64,000 nt of DNA from Flavobacteriales bacterium. GTDB taxonomy: Bacteria > Bacteroidota > Bacteroidia > Flavobacteriales_D > Parvicellaceae. The stretch spans positions 1-64,000 of the forward strand of contig JAQXDK010000009.1 of NCBI GenBank assembly GCA_029251405.1. The letters run 5' to 3'. The notes below the pieces were generated by a model. It ran no database searches, was not told the DNA's origin, and was given only the letters and a program-made list of their open reading frames with translations. The number at the start of each line of letters is the position of its first letter. Positions within the stretch are counted from its first letter, which is position 1. This document shows, one piece after another, positions 62,808-64,000 of this stretch. Position numbers and translations under genes: made by a program.

Positions 62808-64000
62808 ATGGCACTCAAGCAATCTTTACAACAGCGGCTTTTACAAAAGCTATCTCCTCAGCAAATTCAGCTAATGAAAATGTTGCAGTTGCCTACCGTG
62901 GAATTGGAGAAAAGAATAAAGGAAGAGTTAGAAATAAATCCCGCACTTGACGAAGGAGAAGAGCAAACCAGTGCAACAAATACAGATTTAGAAGAAAATA
63001 CAGAAAATAAAAGAGATGAGTTTAATTTCGACGACTACACTAATGATGAAACTCCATACTATAAAACTCAGTCTAACAACTACAGTAAAGAACTCGAAGA
63101 GCAACAAAAACCACTCTCGTTTGGAGATTCTCTTTCCGAAAGACTAACAAAACAAATTCGACTAAAAATAAAGGATGACGATACTAAAAAAATAGCAGAA
63201 CATATTATTGGGAACCTTGACGAATCTGGATATTTAAGAAGAGAACTTTTTAATATTGTAGATGATTTAGCATTTTCACAAAATATTTTCACAAGTGAAG
63301 AGAACTTGGAAAAAATTTTAATAGAAGTGCAGGACCTTGACCCAGCGGGCGTAGGAGCAAGAAATTTAAATGAGTGTCTTTTAATTCAGCTACGTAAAAA
63401 GAAAAAAACAATTTCTATTAAAACTGCTGAAGCCATTTTAGAAAACTGTTTTGATGAATTTACTAAAAAACATTATGCTAAAATTTCTAAAAAATTAGAC
63501 ATTGATAACATTGCAATAAAAGAAGCAATTGCAGAAATTGTCAAATTAAATCCAAAACCTGGAAATTCTTTAATCGATACTCAAATCTCTATTCAACAAA
63601 TTACTCCGGACTTCACACTAGTTGAAAACGACGGAAACATAACAGTTGAATTAAATCATAGAAATGCTCCTCAATTGAAAGTAAGTAGCGATTACCTTGA
63701 AATGATAAAAGGGTTTCAAGAAAGTGATAAAAAAGAAAGAGCAAAAGATGCTATTTTATTTATTAAACAAAAAGTGGATTCAGCTAAATGGTTTATAGAG
63801 GCTATTAAACAAAGACAAAATACACTTTTAAAAACCATGGAGGCCATTATTAGTTTTCAAAAAGAATTTTTTTTATCAGGCGACGAAAAAAAATTGAAAC
63901 CAATGATTTTGAAAGACATTGCCGCTATTGTTGAAATGGACATTTCTACTATTTCAAGAGTTGCAAATTCCAAACACGTCTCTACCCCTTATGGTATTTT
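62808..64000 (+). CDS. rpoN: RNA polymerase sigma-54 factor (3' end outside window)
   Basis: Alternative sigma factor. The start MALKQSLQQRLLQKLSPQQI and the following MLQLPTVELEKRIKEELEINPAL form region I, which interacts with AAA+ activators; an acidic linker follows, then the core-binding domain (LDPAGVGARNLNECLLIQL). The reading frame is open to the window edge (397 full codons), so the C-terminal HTH and RpoN box lie beyond. Not in an operon with asnS as far as visible. Confidence 0.96.
   Translation, partial: MALKQSLQQRLLQKLSPQQIQLMKMLQLPTVELEKRIKEELEINPALDEGEEQTSATNTDLEENTENKRDEFNFDDYTNDETPYYKTQSNNYSKELEEQQKPLSFGDSLSERLTKQIRLKIKDDDTKKIAEHIIGNLDESGYLRRELFNIVDDLAFSQNIFTSEENLEKILIEVQDLDPAGVGARNLNECLLIQLRKKKKTISIKTAEAILENCFDEFTKKHYAKISKKLDIDNIAIKEAIAEIVKLNPKPGNSLIDTQISIQQITPDFTLVENDGNITVELNHRNAPQLKVSSDYLEMIKGFQESDKKERAKDAILFIKQKVDSAKWFIEAIKQRQNTLLKTMEAIISFQKEFFLSGDEKKLKPMILKDIAAIVEMDISTISRVANSKHVSTPYGI

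Noticed and set aside
1-64000. CRISPR array, insertion sequence, integrase or prophage
   Set aside because: No spaced direct-repeat array, transposase, integrase or phage structural gene was found anywhere in the window.

Overview
The window is a gene-dense, AT-rich bacterial chromosome segment that looks like a Bacteroidota genome, most likely marine or aquatic Flavobacteriales. The evidence is a SusC/SusD pair, a SprE/PorW-type lipoprotein of the type IX secretion (T9SS)/gliding system, two secreted proteins with C-terminal T9SS sorting domains, promoters with a TAnnTTTG -7 box, few Shine-Dalgarno sites and many TTG starts. The genus cannot be fixed from the sequence.

Layout. 1-6124 (minus): the end of a polysaccharide utilization locus, susC, susD and a GH5 glycosidase with the start of a CBM6 module, cut by the window edge. 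6125-6586: an AT-rich intergenic region with two perfect palindromes in front of an HxlR-type regulator. 6947-8615 (minus): an orphan aspartate kinase and a small conserved protein. 8761-13084 (plus): fructose-1,6-bisphosphatase and Mfd. 13081-17681 (minus): a fatty-acid/phospholipid initiation operon, yceD-like, rpmF, plsX, fabH, accB, accC. 17732-18631 (minus): an M23 peptidase, divergent from sprE/porW and bactofilin (18754-21890); then universal stress protein and lysS.

24595-34325 (plus) is a compact run: a LysM protein built on a lytic transglycosylase fold whose catalytic Glu is missing, two SGNH/GDSL esterase-like proteins, an MBOAT acyltransferase, a WYL regulator, a YyaL-like thioredoxin protein and two small secreted or lipoprotein genes. 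The first four look like a cell-envelope glycan O-acetylation system and are the best candidate here for something undescribed. The first SGNH gene appears to start at an ATT codon inside the upstream gene, which restores a membrane anchor that standard gene calling would miss. 34329-38665 holds an aldehyde dehydrogenase and RidA-type deaminase (aminomuconate branch of tryptophan degradation), a PGI/PMI isomerase, lipB and a DEDD exonuclease. A DUF2164 gene broken by one in-frame stop (38718-38972) abuts a stress-type module: Crp/Fnr regulator, MDR oxidoreductase, Hsp31/DJ-1-like protein and CPBP protease.

42507-53462 contains a DEAD-box helicase, a T9SS M43 metalloprotease, RNase R, small proteins, methylmalonyl-CoA epimerase, a HAD phosphatase, a TonB-dependent receptor, tRNA-Ile(CAU) with a strong terminator, a T9SS-secreted lipase-like hydrolase overlapped by a 25-residue membrane peptide, and tRNA-Ala(GGC). 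53594-54732 holds three very short membrane-protein genes and one hypothetical gene. 54735-61247 (minus) is a four-gene overlapping operon: TetR regulator, TolC-like protein, membrane fusion protein, RND pump, with a perfect inverted repeat in front of tetR. The window ends with asnS and the 5' part of rpoN.
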